Below are positions 33,148 to 45,689 of a stretch of DNA of 64,000 bases, piece after piece. The DNA comes from Symbiodinium natans. Taxonomy: Eukaryota > Sar > Dinophyceae > Suessiales > Symbiodiniaceae. The stretch is from positions 154,973 to 218,972 of the forward strand of contig CAJNDS010002604.1 of NCBI GenBank assembly GCA_905221605.1, written 5' to 3'. Position numbers and translations under genes: made by a program. Under the pieces are notes generated by a model. The model worked only from the letters and a program-made list of their open reading frames with translations. It was not told the DNA's origin and searched no databases. How positions within the stretch are numbered: the stretch's first letter is position 1; the number at the start of each line of letters is the position of its first letter.

Positions 33148-33475
33148 CTGGGAACGATCAGGATGCACTTAGGATGCGGGGGGCACCTTCAGATGAGAGC
33201 TCTTTTTTCGGCGACTCGTTCGTCAAACGGAAGGCGGGCGTCCGGCGAAAAAAAATCCAGAGAACGGAGAGCCAGGGACGGTGAGCAGCGTGAAGCAGGC
33301 CACGGGAGGAAAGACGAAGCTGCTCAAACAGCTCAATGCCGACTCCCTTGCCCTCTATACACTTGGGACTCCTATGGACTCCTCACCTCAACCGCCAAGG
33401 TGTGGCGAGATCCCCCAACCTTGCACGTGCGTGGCAGTCTTGGCGACCTCCGCCTTCGCAGCGCCAGGAGGCTGC
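33148..33475 (+). CDS. Possible exon(s), unknown protein
   Basis: Plus frames before and after an A8 run at 33248-33255 read as coding (DALRMRGAPSDESSFFGDSF, then KTKLLKQLNADSLALYTLG), but in different frames, so either a one-base indel or a splice separates them. It ends at a telomere-type array (33476-33565). Confidence 0.3.
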
Positions 33476-33565
33476 TTAGGGTTTAGGGTTTAGGGTTTAG
33501 GGTTCAGGGTTCAGGGTTTAGGGTTTAGGGCTTAGGGTTTAGGGTTTAGGGTTTAGGGTTTAGGC
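33476..33565 (+). repeat. Telomere-type array
   Basis: TTTAGGG with a TTCAGGG pair and one CTTAGGG unit. Confidence 0.95.
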
Positions 33566-33781
33566 TCTTGAAAGCCTTGCAAGTTGCAAGTGAGTCACCT
33601 AAGAGAGGCAGGTAGCGGGCATCCACAGCTGGCGGCTTAGAGCATTAGGTTCGTGAGACATTCTGCTACCGGATCCCTGTGTCTCCACCACGCTTCAGGA
33701 TAAACGTCCTGGCACGCTCTCAGCAAGGCTGTGGAAGTTGAGGCAACATGTGTATAAGGGCTGGTGGACGGGCGCTCGGCT

Positions 33782-34156
33782 TTAAGCGCTACGTAACAGT
33801 GTTACGTAGCCTCTTCGGGCGGCTAAGCTTTGCCACTCTGCCGGCGAACACCGGCGCCGGCTCGAGCCCTCACCACAACAGAGGTCTTCCCATGAATGCT
33901 CAAAGCCTGAGAGCCCGATGGAACCTGCATCGGTGAGCCACATATCGGTCACCTCCATCACGTCAAGTCCACCTTGCCGGTCTAACAAAGACTCCCCCTC
34001 GCTGCACACACCCGATGACATAGGCACCGACACATCAGCCCCTTTTCGCATGTCAAACGCCCAAAAGCAGTGAGTGCCATCAGGATCCTGAAGCCCGTCG
34101 AGCAAAGCTCCGTGCCTAACCCCAGACCCAATGTTCGCAAGATGAGAGCTGAGCAA
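33782..34156 (-). CDS. Exon-like open frame, unknown protein
   Basis: The minus frame has a convincing composition in its first 85 codons (LLDGLQDPDGTHCFWAFDMR, GGLDVMEVTDMWLTDAGS). No initiator ATG at the upstream edge and no recognised family. Its 3' end runs into a perfect 10-bp hairpin (33788-33810). Confidence 0.4.
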   Translation of the reverse strand: MLSSHLANIGSGVRHGALLDGLQDPDGTHCFWAFDMRKGADVSVPMSSGVCSEGESLLDRQGGLDVMEVTDMWLTDAGSIGLSGFEHSWEDLCCGEGSSRRRCSPAEWQSLAARRGYVTLLRSA

Positions 34157-35830
34157 TGGAGGCTGTCAGAGGCTCCCTAAACCCTAAACCCGACAGCTGG
34201 ATGCACCGAACTTTGCACAAGACGCTCTCACCTGAGAGGGCGAACCCAAAAGAAAGGTGACCACGTGGCCTGGGGAGGGGGCTGTAGAGATTTAGGAGGT
34301 TTAGGAGTTTTGGGCGCAGTTTCTTTGGGGGTCTAGTGCTTTAAGGGTGTAGGGGTTTAGGGTGAAAGCATTCGAACGATAGCGTTGCAGGCGAACCTGG
34401 AAAAGAAACCATTAAGACAAGCAAAAAACAGACAATGTGTGGTGACGACTCAGCACCGCGACATACAGGGAGTTGCATTCCGTCAATTGATTCCCTCAAC
34501 TCCACCTCCTTCCGCACCACGCGAATCTCGGCAAACTGTCGTCAAGCTAGGAACAGCAAAAACCCTCTTTGGATCTTGCAGGCAGCCTGCACAAGCATTG
34601 CCTCTGCATGAGGTCTTTCCGTGTGCCCGAAACCATGATCAGCAGGTAGTAGCCTGCAAGCCACTGTTAAAGTCGTGTCCGCGGCATGTGTTACATCCTG
34701 GTCTCGTCGGGTTCCACGGTACACACCGTACGATCTGCAACTATCAGACACATGCGCCCTTCCTAGGCGAAGGGAGATGATCTGCATAGTCGCCCACGCT
34801 AGAGCTGCAGTGTCAAGTTGATGCCGTCTGCATCGTCTGATAACAACACGTTCAACAGACGAAGAGATCTCCAGTACAGAATACTTGTGGAATGTATGCT
34901 AGCGGCTCTGTGGAAAGAGTATGCATTCGTTAGGACTTGCTAATCTTGTGATACGTGCTCTGAGAGGCATTCAGTGCCAGACATCCTGGCAAACTGGCCA
35001 GATGCCGTGAGGCATCCATGTAGAGGAAAGAGATACATCATTCCCCAAACAAGCAAACCACATTCGACTCCGACAGGGCGCAGCTCTGTAGCACCAGGGC
35101 TGTCGACAAATGCGCTGCTTCACGGCCCAATCATCTCGATCGCCCGTTGAACGTGGAAGTATGTCGGCCAGCATCGACTGGTGATTGGCGATGCTTTGAT
35201 CTTGCACGCAGCCTGCAACAGCATGGCCTTCTACATGCCCGAAACCATGAAAAATCATGTAGTAGCCTACAGGCCACTGTTAAAGTCGTGTCCGCAGCGT
35301 GTGTCACATCCTGGTGTCGTCGCGCTCCACCGTACACACCGTACGATCTGCAACTATCAGACACATGCGCCCTTCCTAGGCGAAGGGAGATGATCTGCAT
35401 AGTCGCCCACGCTAGAGATGCAGTGTCAAGTTGATGCCGTCTGCATCGTCTGATAACAACACGTTCAACAGACGAAGAGATCTCCAGTACAGAATACCTG
35501 TGGAATGCATGCTAGCGGCTCTGTGGAAAGAGTATGCATTCGTTAGGACTTGCTAATCTTGTGATACGTGCTCTGAGAGGCATTCAGTGCCAGACATCCT
35601 GGCAAATTGGCCAGATGCCATGAGGGCATCCATGTAGAGGAAAGAGATACATCATTCCCCAAACAAGCAAACCACATTCGACTCCGACAGGGCGCAGCTC
35701 TGTAGCACCAGGGCTGTTGACAAATGCGCTGCTTCATGGCCCGTGTGAAGCTGGAACCCATGCCGACAAGCACCTGCTGAACCTTAAACCCCAAGACCAT
35801 GATGCAACCTTAATACTAACAACTTACGAT
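34157..35830. repeat. Direct duplication of about 550 bp, spaced 613 bp
   Basis: Copy 1 is about 34578-35131 and copy 2 about 35208-35738. They share long identical stretches (for example around CTATCAGACACATGCGCCCT at 34741 and 35354) with scattered changes and a few indels. No coding region is supported in either copy. 34157-34577 is unique with a short degenerate array. Confidence 0.85.
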
Positions 35831-37815
35831 CCCAACGGCGCCTGGAGGGGATCTCACGCGGCAGGGACGGCCCCCCGGCAACATTTCCAGAACTGAGTCG
35901 CTGGCCTGCTTTATCCTTAGCCATGCACAGCCCAGCCTCAATGCCCTGGCCCTAAAACCCTAAACCCTCAAGGGCCCCGGGCCTCCGAGGCGTGGGACCA
36001 GAGATGATCAAAGCTTAGTTGCCAGCGGCCAGTGGCATGTCATGGACCTTCTCTTGGCCAAGTCTCGGGCCGTAGGCGGACCTGTGAGTCAGGGGTCGAT
36101 CCCTGTGTCGAATGAGCCTTAAGCGCCCTACCACGATGCCATGCGCCAGCAGATACCCACAAAGCTTTGGGAGCAGACATGGGCACATCCGGCAGATTCT
36201 GGGAGGGTTGCGGGCCACTTTGGATGGCGGCAGCAAGAAGCGGATGCTGCGCTCGCCGATGTTGACTTGTGTCGACAGCGGGAGACGAGGCGGCTTTGCA
36301 GCGAAAGCAAGCGCCGGCACCTCCACATCACACGCAGCCTCTCTCAGCTCAGCAGTCTATGCCCCTCGGGTAAAGCCCGGGGCCATACATAGCCTGCCAA
36401 GGGTGCTGGCCGAGCTCCCATGCCTTGAGATATCTGCACCACTTTTGAAACGTAAAGAAAGCCAAAGTGGGATGCAATATATGCAATGTTGATGCAAAAA
36501 TATACGGAAGCAACTCCTTGACCCCGACATGGGTCGGAGCTTCGTGCTAGCTTGCTTCTTGTGGCACTGTGTGACACAGGCACTTCTGCTTGGCGATTGA
36601 AAGGTGATGAGTGAAGTCTCTCCTTGAAGGCCTTGAGGTTGCCAGACCACGGGCGCTAGCGTGCTACTCGCAATACTCGCATCATGGGCTCAGCAGCCCA
36701 CGCCTTACGCGCATCATCGCGCATCCGAAGCGGACCTCTAGCGGTCATGCACACCTGCTATAATCGCAATGGATCTGCGTCCGAACTCGCAGGCGCCGAT
36801 CAGAGAGTCACGCAACAGGTCGGGAGGACAGGTGAACTCTGTGTGTTGTTTCCGCTGCTTCCCGTGGCTAAGAAGTGTCGGCTACATTCACTGCCTGCAC
36901 ACGGGCGGAGTACCTCCGCCCCGGTTTACATCATTCTCATCTCACACGCGCATGCAATGCTCGTGTTTTTGTTGGAGGGTGGTGGCTTTTTCATGCACCT
37001 GATGATCTGAGTTGCTTCTGTATTTCGCACAGTCACGCGACTCAAGGCACGCCTCTTCACGCGGCTGCCATTCAATTTGATGTTTGCGCGCTTCTGCGCA
37101 GGCCCTTCAAAGACACTAACAGAGCATGCGCATGGTCGTTGGATAGAAGCTCTTGCACAGACCTTCTGAACAACCCTTGTGCATCTGATTATATGCCCTG
37201 AGTCCTGCCCCCAAATTTCGATAGACAGCCGGCTAGGGAGTGTCTGACACGGACCCCTGTCCGGCACAAGGTGAGAAGGTGAGTGGGGCAAGTGAAGCCA
37301 CGGGCTTGCGGCATCGTCTCGCACATGTGAGTACTTTTATGCACTTCGCGACGTACTTCACAAGTTCCTCGCACAAGGCTCGTTTTGGAGAAGACGTCCT
37401 TATCGCATGATTTCCACGACACCTTCGGAGGGCGGCTGCCGCACGTCCATGTTGAGTGAGACCAGCGACACGAGCAAGAGCAACAGGGATCAGACGGCCA
37501 ATGGGCCGAAAACGCAGCTGTCCCATCGAGCCTCCTGGAGAGTGGACCCCCCAGACATGCGACACCTTCAAGGGGGGAGCTTCGCTTCAATAAGTTTCGG
37601 GAGCCTCGTTCTCAGCCCACCACCAGGCTTGTGGGGAGGTAGCGATGGCATGAAGAAGCGCTTCTGGATCCTGCAAAAATGCACTTGGCTCGGATATCTT
37701 CCTGCCGTTTCAACGGCAGGTTGCCGCGGAAGGGCCTACTCCCACCGAGCAGCTTTCGGCGGTGAAAGGACAGGCCTCTGGCGCAGGGAGGGGGTCAACT
37801 GCACCTGCGGCAGAG
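35831..37815. other. Unique region, no gene recognised
   Basis: Open frames overlap on both strands (36112-36492 plus against 36015-36326 minus; 37407-37820 plus against 37189-37590 minus) and none shows a family motif. A perfect 9-bp hairpin lies at 37701-37720. Confidence 0.35.
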
Positions 37816-37940
37816 TTTAGGGTTTAGGGTTTAGGGTTTAGGGTTTAGGGTTTAGGGTTTAGGGTTTAGGGTTTAGGGTTTAGGGTTTAGGGTTTAGGGT
37901 TTAGGGTTTAGGGTTTAGGGTTTAGGGTTTAGGGTTTAGC
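37816..37940 (+). repeat. Telomere-type array
   Basis: About 18 nearly perfect TTTAGGG units. Confidence 0.97.
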
Positions 37941-39540
37941 ACAGGCTTGCATGTCAAAAATACAGCTGCAGAATGAGGGTGTCTCTCTAGATTAGGGTCC
38001 CTTTGCAGGGACCCATTTTCAAGCGGCACCCCTAAAAAAGGGATCCCACAAAGGGACCCCCTAGAATGATTAGGAAACTAGCCCTGAGCACTGCCTGAGC
38101 AAGGAGCTGAGGGGGCTGAGGGCTGAGGATTCGTCTGAAAGGTTGTATCACTAGAATCACTGTGGGGGGGGTTCCGAAGATAGCCGGGTATCCTGGTCCC
38201 TCTTAGGGGCTTCTCTTCCATTTGGGGTATAAAAGGGCGTAGCCCTATTTCGGGAACTACCCATATTAGCATTCAGAGGGCACACAGGAGGAGCTGAAGC
38301 CGCGAAGCTCGCCTAAAATCCTCAACCCTGAGCCCCAAACCCGAAATCCTGCACCTCCACCACCTCACTCGTTCTTGAGGAGTTCGCTGCCTTACACCTA
38401 TAGAGCTAGCTCTACGAAAGAGCGAGCCGAAGTCCAAGCCTAAACCCGAAACCCGAAGCCCAAACTTGCAGAGGGAATCCGCGCCTGGCGCTCACGATGA
38501 GTGCGGTTAGCTGACCCCCCTGCCACGCTGGGGTCGAAGCGTCGTGAGGCCCACCTTGAGAGCTTGTAGCATGAAGCTTTCTTAGCTTTCTTTAGACAGT
38601 AGCGGGCTCTTAGGGTAGGATTGAGAAGGTTCAGCAACCTACTTGGGGCAGGAGGGTGTAGGGCTTCGGGTGGGTGTGAGCTTAGGGCTCATGAGTTTTA
38701 CGGCTGCATTGGCCGTGCATGTCTCTCTGTGGCTCGGAACGTCGGGGTAGGAAGAAGCGAAGTCCCCCATTCCCGACTAGGCCTGACTACACTCCGCTCC
38801 AAAATTCACCCCCTGGTTCTTAGTAGGGAAGGAGGGACTTAGGGCCCTAAATATACCCCCAGAAAGACCCTTAAAGGGATTATAGGGTACCTCATTTCCC
38901 CATTCCCTACCAAGAACCAGCCAGAGCAACCTCCAACAGAGTCTGGGAAGACATCTGAGCATCCGGCAATTGCTTCGTGGAAAGCTTTGTGCCGCCATTG
39001 CACCGAGCAAGCCCAACCAACGTGGTGTTGCGACTCGTTAGCCAATCTATGAAACGCACCTCGAAGTGTTTGAACGAAGTCCTGGTCTGTCACCATTCTT
39101 GGAGGGAGGTGCCTGGTGATAAGGTAGCAGGATGTATCGCGACCCTACTTTCAATGCTTCACGAGCATCCAATACATTCATGGCTGTTCTTCAGCTCATG
39201 GTCTGAAGCTGACAAGCGTACCTTGTGCCTCATGAAGCAGCAGCAGCAAGAATGGTAAGAGCTGTCCGCCGTGAAACGGGACAGAACATTGATGGTAACA
39301 GTACTACTGGGAATAATCACCTTGAATAGATCCATCACTCGGTATGCGCGGCTTCTGACAGATACTCCCCAAGTTTCTGGAACATATGGAGAACAAAACC
39401 ACTTCGTGCAGCGATAAGAACAGATATCAAGACTTGCTGCCCCCCCCCCCCAAAAAAAAAAGCCAAACATGTTCATATGATGTGATCACGCCACGTTGCG
39501 CCTGCTACGTGCCACGGAAAGGGTTTAAGGCCAGCATCTA
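37941..39540. other. Unique region with inverted-repeat elements
   Basis: 37985-38075 contains a GGGTCCC/GGGACCC inverted-repeat stretch. 38813-38920 is a distinct element listed separately. Minus frame 38921-39096 upstream of that element is exon-like but unassigned. 39440-39461 is a C-run followed by an A-run. No gene recognised. Confidence 0.4.
38813..38920. mobile_element. Short inverted-repeat element, family 3
   Basis: Terminal inverted repeats of about 20 bp (CTGGTTCTTAGTAGGGAAGG and the complement of CTGGTTCTTGGTAGGGAATG). The same termini occur at 47821-48024 and, at one end, in the intron 50373-50535. Confidence 0.8.
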
Positions 39541-39689
39541 GGGTTTAGGGTTTAGGGTATAGGGCTTAGGGTTTCGGGTTCAGGGTTTAAGGTTTAGGGT
39601 GGGCGGAGAATTTGTTTAGTACTTTTTTGTTTTTTTGGCACCTTTTTTCCCCACATCTTTGTGTGGGGTTCTTACTTTTGGACTGTCCC

Positions 39690-39998
39690 GCCGCCTCCTT
39701 CCTCCCTCCCTCCTCCCTCCTCCTCCCTCCCCCCCCCCCCCCCTCCCTCCCTCCCTCCCTCCTCCCTCCCTCCCTCCTCCCTCCCTCCCTCCCTCCCTCC
39801 CTCCCTCCTCCCTCCCTCCCCTCCCTCCCCCCTCCCCCCGCCCGCCCCTCCCTCCCTCCCTCCCTCCCTCCCTCCCTCCCTCCCTCCCTCCCTCCCTCCC
39901 TCCCTCCCCCCTCCCTCCCTCCCCCCTCCCTCCCTCCCTCCCTCCCTCCCTCCCTACCCTCCCTCCCTCCCTCCTCCCTCCCTCCCTCCTCCTCCCTC
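39690..39998. repeat. CCCT/CCTCC polypyrimidine microsatellite
   Basis: About 310 bp of TCCC and CCTCC repeats, with all pyrimidines on the plus strand apart from a single A and a few G. Pro/Leu/Ser-rich open frames over it are artefacts. Confidence 0.95.
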
Positions 39999-41513
39999 CT
40001 TTCGTTGTCGCCTGGTCCCCTGGTCTCCTGGTGCTCTGGTCTGCTGGTCCCCTGGTCTTCCTAAGAAAATGCTACATTCCATTTTAAATTGTCATAGGAT
40101 TTGGTCGGTTTTCTTGGTTTTCCAAAACACATATCTCCATTCCCTCTATATTTTCTTAGGAACTCGTCCATTTTCTTGTTTCTTCCTCCGAAAACCTTTT
40201 CGGACGAAAGTGCACGACACTCCAAATCAAAACCTGGCCCTCCAGTGTCCCTCTTGCGTTGCGTTCCCTAAACCCTGAACCCTCAACCCTAAACTCCAAA
40301 CCCTAAACCGTAAAACCTGAACCCTGAACCCTAACTTGGGGATTGCGGTGCACTTGCAGCTGAAAAAGATGCCCACGTTTTGCCCGCAAAGTCTCAGGAG
40401 CAATCGCCTCGCGTGCCTTCGTCAGCACACTATTTGGGTTTACCTAAGTGTATTTAGGGTTTAGGGTTTAGGGTTTGGGGTTTAGGGTTTTTTAGGGTTT
40501 AGGGTTTAGGGTTTAGGGTAGGTACATGGTCCCCTAGTATGGGCCCTGAAAAGGGGACCTTTAGGATACCCCTTTCGAAACCCTGTAGAAGCCAAGGGCC
40601 CATACATCAGAACCCTTTAAAGAAGGAAAGGGACCATATCAAACTGGATCCCCTTAACAAAAGGACCCCAATAAGGTACCCCTGATTTCGGAAACCCCCA
40701 AGAAGGTTCTGCTGAACTTGCTTTGAACCCTCCGAAAGCCGTCGATGAAATGCGCGCCTGCTCACTGTTGCTGTGTTTTCGCGAAGTTTGGTTTTTGATC
40801 CACTGTTGCTGTGGATCTTGGATGCTTTGTGTCTTGGTTGCTTTTTGGATTCAGGAAAAGCATGATGGCTCCTGCAACGTCGTAAGGGCGAAGCACTGGC
40901 AGAATCATGACACGCTGAGCTTGGAGCCCGTCATGGCACCAAATGCCTGGGCAAGGATCAACCTTGTGCATTTTAACCCTGGTGGCCATAGCCAAGCAGA
41001 CCATACCCTTAAGTCCCCCCCGTCAATGTCAACCCGAAGGCCGAAGAACCGCAAAGACCTCACAAGCGCAGTGGCAGGGACATGGGCAAACATGCAACTC
41101 TGGCCGTCAGGTCACAAGGCAATCACGTGCATTGGCCTGCCTGCACAACTCTTGACCACTAACAGCTCCTGCTGGCGGAAGCGAGCTCAGTCGTGCAACG
41201 TTTTGGTTCAAGCCTCGTGCGCCTTGCTAGGTGATGCATTTACATCACAGCAGGGTTGGCGACCTCCAGAACCAGAGCTAAGGCGAGGGTCGGTGAGGGA
41301 TGGGCTTTGTACAAGGGCAGACGTGCGGCTCGCTGTGGAGTTCATGGACAGTCCCTCAGTCGATTACCACCAGTGGTGCCACGTGGAAACGCAGGCTTTT
41401 CTTCTTGCTGCGCTTGGCCTGACGAAGAAGCTGACTCTCAAACGCTCTGTCTCAAGCGACATACGGGCCATGCTCAGGCACCTTCTCTGCTGTCTGCTGC
41501 ATGGACAGAGATA
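39999..41513. other. Unique region with two short arrays
   Basis: Degenerate C-rich array 40265-40335, G-rich array 40450-40520, and a GGTACCCC/GGGGACC-rich inverted-repeat stretch 40521-40705. A plus open frame 40723-41514 (263 codons) has no recognisable domain and I do not call it. Confidence 0.35.
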
Positions 41514-42707
41514 AGACCATTTCCACGTCGTCCTGGGAACAGGTGTCCAGAGAGACAGACAGAAAGAGAGGAGGTTCACTACGAAGAGGAAACCTTTGAA
41601 CACGGCATAGTCTTCCTAGTCGGGTTGGCGATGGTTGGCGATACCCCAGGGCCTCTACAGGTTCGTCGATTTCGTTTTCCTCTTCTTCTCCCTCCTCCTC
41701 CTCCTCCTCCTGCGCTTCCTCCTGTGCTTCCTGTCAGGACAGTTCCCCAGCGCGTGGGAACATCTGAACGGCACTGCTCCATGAGATGTTGCGTTGCCTC
41801 TATCGCATTCTGCAAATTGTCGTCTTCTGCCTGCAGAACCATCCGTGTGTCAAACACAAAGACTCACCGGAGGACTGCACAAGGGCAAACATCCAGCGAC
41901 ACCTCTACATCAGGATCTTCCGGCTCCTCCACGGCATCGGAGCACTCTGCATCTTCGTGGATGTCGGCAGCCTTCTTTCCCAGGAGCGGCTGTAGCAACA
42001 GGAAACACAACCACCGCCACCAACACCACCACCACCCACCAAGACCTCCGACACCCCCGCCAACAACACAAGGACCCAGGGAACCTCCTCCTCCTCTTCC
42101 GGGTCGCTCTCCTCAGCCTCGGGGGCCTCGACCTCCTCCTCGGCTTCGGCCTCCTCCTGACAAGCAAAAAACATCAAAAAACGATTTTTTTGCGCAGGGC
42201 GCAGACGCAAGAGAGGCCGAGGCACCGGCCTCAACCTTCTCGCTTTCAGAACTCGCCGGGGCCTTTCGACGAACTCGCTTGCGCCTCCAAAGCCCCGTCG
42301 CTCGCTCCATGGCTCGCAACCCCTAAACCCTAAACCCTAAACCCTAAACGTGCCAGACTGCCAGACTCAATCGGCGCCTTTGCTTCACCCGCTTTCTCTG
42401 TCGACCTCCTTACAGCCCACTTGCAAGGGCCAGCAACACACACAGAGAGGAGCGCTGACTGAAACCCAGCTCGGCCTCGCGACTTCTTGCCCCGGTCTCT
42501 CTTTGCCTCTTGAGCCTCTGACTCAGAGGGCTCCTTCTTCTTCGGTCCAGACTTGGCTTTGCTCCCTTTGCCTGGCTTCTGCTTTGCCCTCGTAAACTTG
42601 GCCTTCCTTCGCCGCCTCCCGGAAGAGGACGTGGAAGACATCTTGCAGACCTTCTTCTTGCGCTCCCTCTTCTTGGCAGGCTCCGGCCTGCAATATGCAC
42701 TGTGCAT
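41514..42707 (-). CDS. Possible multi-exon nuclear-type protein with basic and acidic tracts
   Basis: The minus strand reads first as a Lys/Arg-rich segment (42690-42470, with KKKVCKMSSTSSSGRRRRK), then after a short array (42320-42350) a Ser/Glu segment, a Glu-rich stretch (about 42160-42065), ADIHEDAECSDAVEEPEDPD (about 41970-41910), NLQNAIEATQHLMEQC, and another Glu-rich run near 41700. A GTGAGT donor after the ADIHEDAE exon (about 41872) supports splicing. Charged low-complexity composition of this kind is common in nuclear or nucleolar proteins, but there is no diagnostic domain. Exon edges are not established. Confidence 0.35.
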
Positions 42708-43721
42708 CGAAAACAGCGGGGTCTTTCTTTAAATTGCTGCCGTTAAGTCACATGCATCTGCAAAAATTCTTAACTTAAAATGTTGCCGTCGAATTTCAAT
42801 CTCCCTTCGTTGGGCTAGTTTCGCCCCTCGGCATGTCATCGTCATCACACCAGCGATAAAGCTCCAGCCCACAGCTGATAAATTCGTCAACAGAGATGAC
42901 GTCATTAAGCCAGATGTATCCCGCACGAACAGTCGACCCATAATGTATGTGCCCACAGAACTACACTCATCATTGCAAAGTTTTCGCTCTGGCTCCTGGC
43001 TCACAGAAACCCGCTATAGCTGCTTGTGGGTTCATCATCACAAACATCACAAGACGACCGTCTTTCCCTTTCGCCGATTTGAATCCGAAATACAACACTT
43101 GAGTTCATCTCTCCTTTGCTGCACCCATCCCGCTGTTGCACTTTGGTACAGATTTCATGCTGCAAGGAAGCATGCGATGTGGGCCTGGTATTCTGGGCGT
43201 GCTGCACGTGACAGCACGCAAAAGGCTGCTTTGAAGCTTGCGATGGTTACTTACATACTCAGGGAGCTGAGCAAGGAGCTCATGAGGCAGGTTAAGGGTA
43301 CTGTTACAATCCTGCTGAAGACCTACGAAGTTCCCCGATCCCTCAAGCAAAGACCTGAGGGCTTGGGGTATCGGGAATAGGGCCAAAAGCAGCTGTGAGG
43401 GCGGAGAGGGTTGGTAAGAGCTAGACGGATCTCCCGTAGACTCTTGCTTGAAGGCTCAGTAAGTAGGTTGCGAATCAGGTTCGATGCAAAGACAACCCAA
43501 CCTTGGACGTCCAATAACCTACCCACACTTGCCCCCCTAAAACCCTAAACCCTAAACCCTCAACCCTAAACCCTAAACCCTAAACCCCCCACACTTGCAC
43601 CGTGCCCTGCCTCTTTGGCAAGCTCTCTGAGCTCGGCTCCCGCTGCCGAGGTCGGGGTGACCGTCTACCTGACAGGGGGGTCCACTCGTGTTGATTCCGT
43701 TTCGGCCCCTGCTGCGCATAG
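42708..43721. other. Unique region, no gene recognised
   Basis: Frames 42943-43380 (+) and 42729-43004 (-) are unsupported. A C-rich array lies at 43535-43590. Confidence 0.35.
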
Positions 43722-44922
43722 CTACAGGAACAGGAACTTCCTGGATGCTGGCTGGGAGCTCTGAGATTTCTGAACCCTGTCGTGGCGCCAGATACTTGGA
43801 GATCTGCGCAATGCGTCGAAACTTCGGAATGCCAGCGGCAAGGATTCTCGCGGTGGTGGCTGCAGCGGTGCCGACCGGACCGGTGGAGCGGGCTCAGGAG
43901 GTGCGCGCTCCACCTCACTTGTTGGTACCAACTTGGCCACTTTGTCCTTGGGCAGGTCCAACTGATTCACGCGGCGGCGCTTCGCCACCTCGGCAGACGT
44001 CTTGCCATCGACGAAAGCCTGCAGTAGGTGTCTCGCAGTGCCCAGGGCCCGCACCTTGTTCATTGTTGGGATAATATTAGAATTATATTCCTTATTGGGT
44101 TTAAGTACCCTTATAACAATGTAAAATGGTACCCAAGCATGACAAAGGCACACTGGCCGCTGAAGGCAGCAGGTCCAGGAACCAGACCAGCTCGGACTTT
44201 CCCAGCTGGAAGCAGCAATGCTGCCTCGTAATCTCTTCCGGGGCGCTGCCAACCGAGAGAAGCTTCGAGGCCGCCCTCTGAGGCGCCGATCGCCGCTCCT
44301 TCAGTAGGGTCGCGGCAACGCAGGCATGGTCTGAGGCACAGCTGACAGTGACCTCGCCATTGAGCGGCTGCAGGAGGTAGGACTGGGGAGGCACGAAGAT
44401 CAGCGCGGCATGCTCCGTCTTCACGGAGCTATGCGTTCCGTCTGCCACATGGGCAGACCGGAGTGAGGAGCCAAAGATGGTGCAGGGCAGCTCCACTGCC
44501 AGCTGGCTCTCCTCCGCACCATCAAAGATGCGCAAGCGCACGCTGCCATCGGGGCGGACAGGCACCTCGTCCGAAGCATCCGGGACACCTTCAGCCTGCG
44601 AGTCCATGGGGCGGCCCTGGCCCAAGAGAGATCGGGGCAGCTTCGCAGACCATGGCAGCTTTGGCAAGCGCAGGGTTTCCAGGTCCAGACCTTTTCTGAG
44701 AGCCACCCGAAACCCAGGTGCCTCTGCATATGCTTCCGCCCCAATTCGGATTTCGGGCATCTTCTCCTCGTTGCCTGGCTTGTTGGGCACTTTGTCCGCA
44801 TGCCGCTCGTCGGGCGCAGGAGGCTTCTCCGCAGGAGCAACGGATGTTGCGGATCCCACCTGGCATAGTCCATCCTTGACGTCGTTCGCTTCTGGTCCAG
44901 ACCTCACGTGCTGCTCTCCTGC
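43722..44922 (-). CDS. Putative FHA-like domain protein (5' incomplete), two exons seen
   Basis: Exon a is 44922-44152, beginning after a TATAG acceptor with no ATG. Exon b is 44054-43722, ending in a stop. The 97-bp intron (44055-44151) has a GT donor and AAG acceptor and keeps phase 0. The middle of exon a (VRLRIFDGAEESQLAVELPC, TIFGSSLR, KTEHAALIFVP, YLLQPLNGEVTVSC) resembles the beta-strand pattern and the G-S...H core of forkhead-associated domains, which bind phosphothreonine. Key FHA residues are not all convincing, so this is a resemblance only. Exon b is Lys/Arg- and Pro-rich (AEVAKRRRVNQLDLPKDKVA). Upstream exons lie beyond 44922 and were not found. Confidence 0.45.
44055..44151 (-). 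mobile_element. Introner-like intron
   Basis: Ends resemble imperfect inverted repeats (TTGTCATGCTTGGG against TTGTTCATTGTTGGG); the AT-rich core contains GGGTACTTAAACCC. Confidence 0.55.
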
Positions 44923-45136
44923 CTATATTCATGACCAAAAATCGACCCGATGAGCTTTTCACCCCCTAAACCCTAAACCCGAAACCCTAAACCCCAAAAA
45001 ACCTACGCCAAAGCCGACCAGGCCGCGGAACAGTTGCACCAGGCACATCTCTGCTGGCAGCAGAGCCGGCATGGGCCTCAGGACACATCAGCAGCGCATC
45101 GTGGCTGCTTTCATGCACCACTACCAGGGCTGACAT

Positions 45137-45620
45137 TGTTGGGTTTGGGGTTTAGGGCTTAGGGCTTAGGGTTTAGGGTTTAGGGTTTCGGGCTTAGGGC
45201 TTAGGGTTTAGGGTTTAGGGTTTAGGGTTTAGGGTTTAGGGTTTAGGGTTTAGGGTTTAGGGTTTAGGGTTTAGGGTTTAGGGTTTAGGGTTTAGGGTTT
45301 GAGTTTAGGGTTTAGGGTTTAGGGATAGCGACTTGAGGAACAGCTCGCCTCCTCCGGCTGTGACTTGACAGGCGCGGTCGGCTTGATGTGGGCCTTCAGG
45401 CGGGTGACATCCCAGAGCCCCTGGGAGGATCCTAAAAAATAGAACCCCCCCCAAATAGTACCCTGGTTTCGGGTTTGGGGTTTAGGGTTTGGGGTTTAGA
45501 GTTTAGGGTTTAGGGTTTAGGGTTTAGGGTTTAGGGTTTAGGGTTTAGGGTTTAGGGTTTAGGGTTTAGGGTTTAGGGTTTAGGGTTTAGGGTTTAGGGT
45601 TTAGGGTTTAGGGTTTAGGG
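45137..45620 (+). repeat. Two telomere-type arrays
   Basis: 45137-45328 (with CTTAGGG units at its start) and 45470-45620, separated by 140 bp of unique sequence. A short C-rich array at 44966-45000 lies upstream. Confidence 0.95.
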
Positions 45621-45689
45621 TACCCTACACTACTTTTGGGTCATTCTTAGGAACCCTTAAGGGGATCGATTTTTTGGATCCTCCCAGGG

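Noticed and set aside
39612-40278. Pro/Leu/Ser-rich proteins in three overlapping frames
   Set aside because: All three frames are translations of a CCTCC/CCCT microsatellite.
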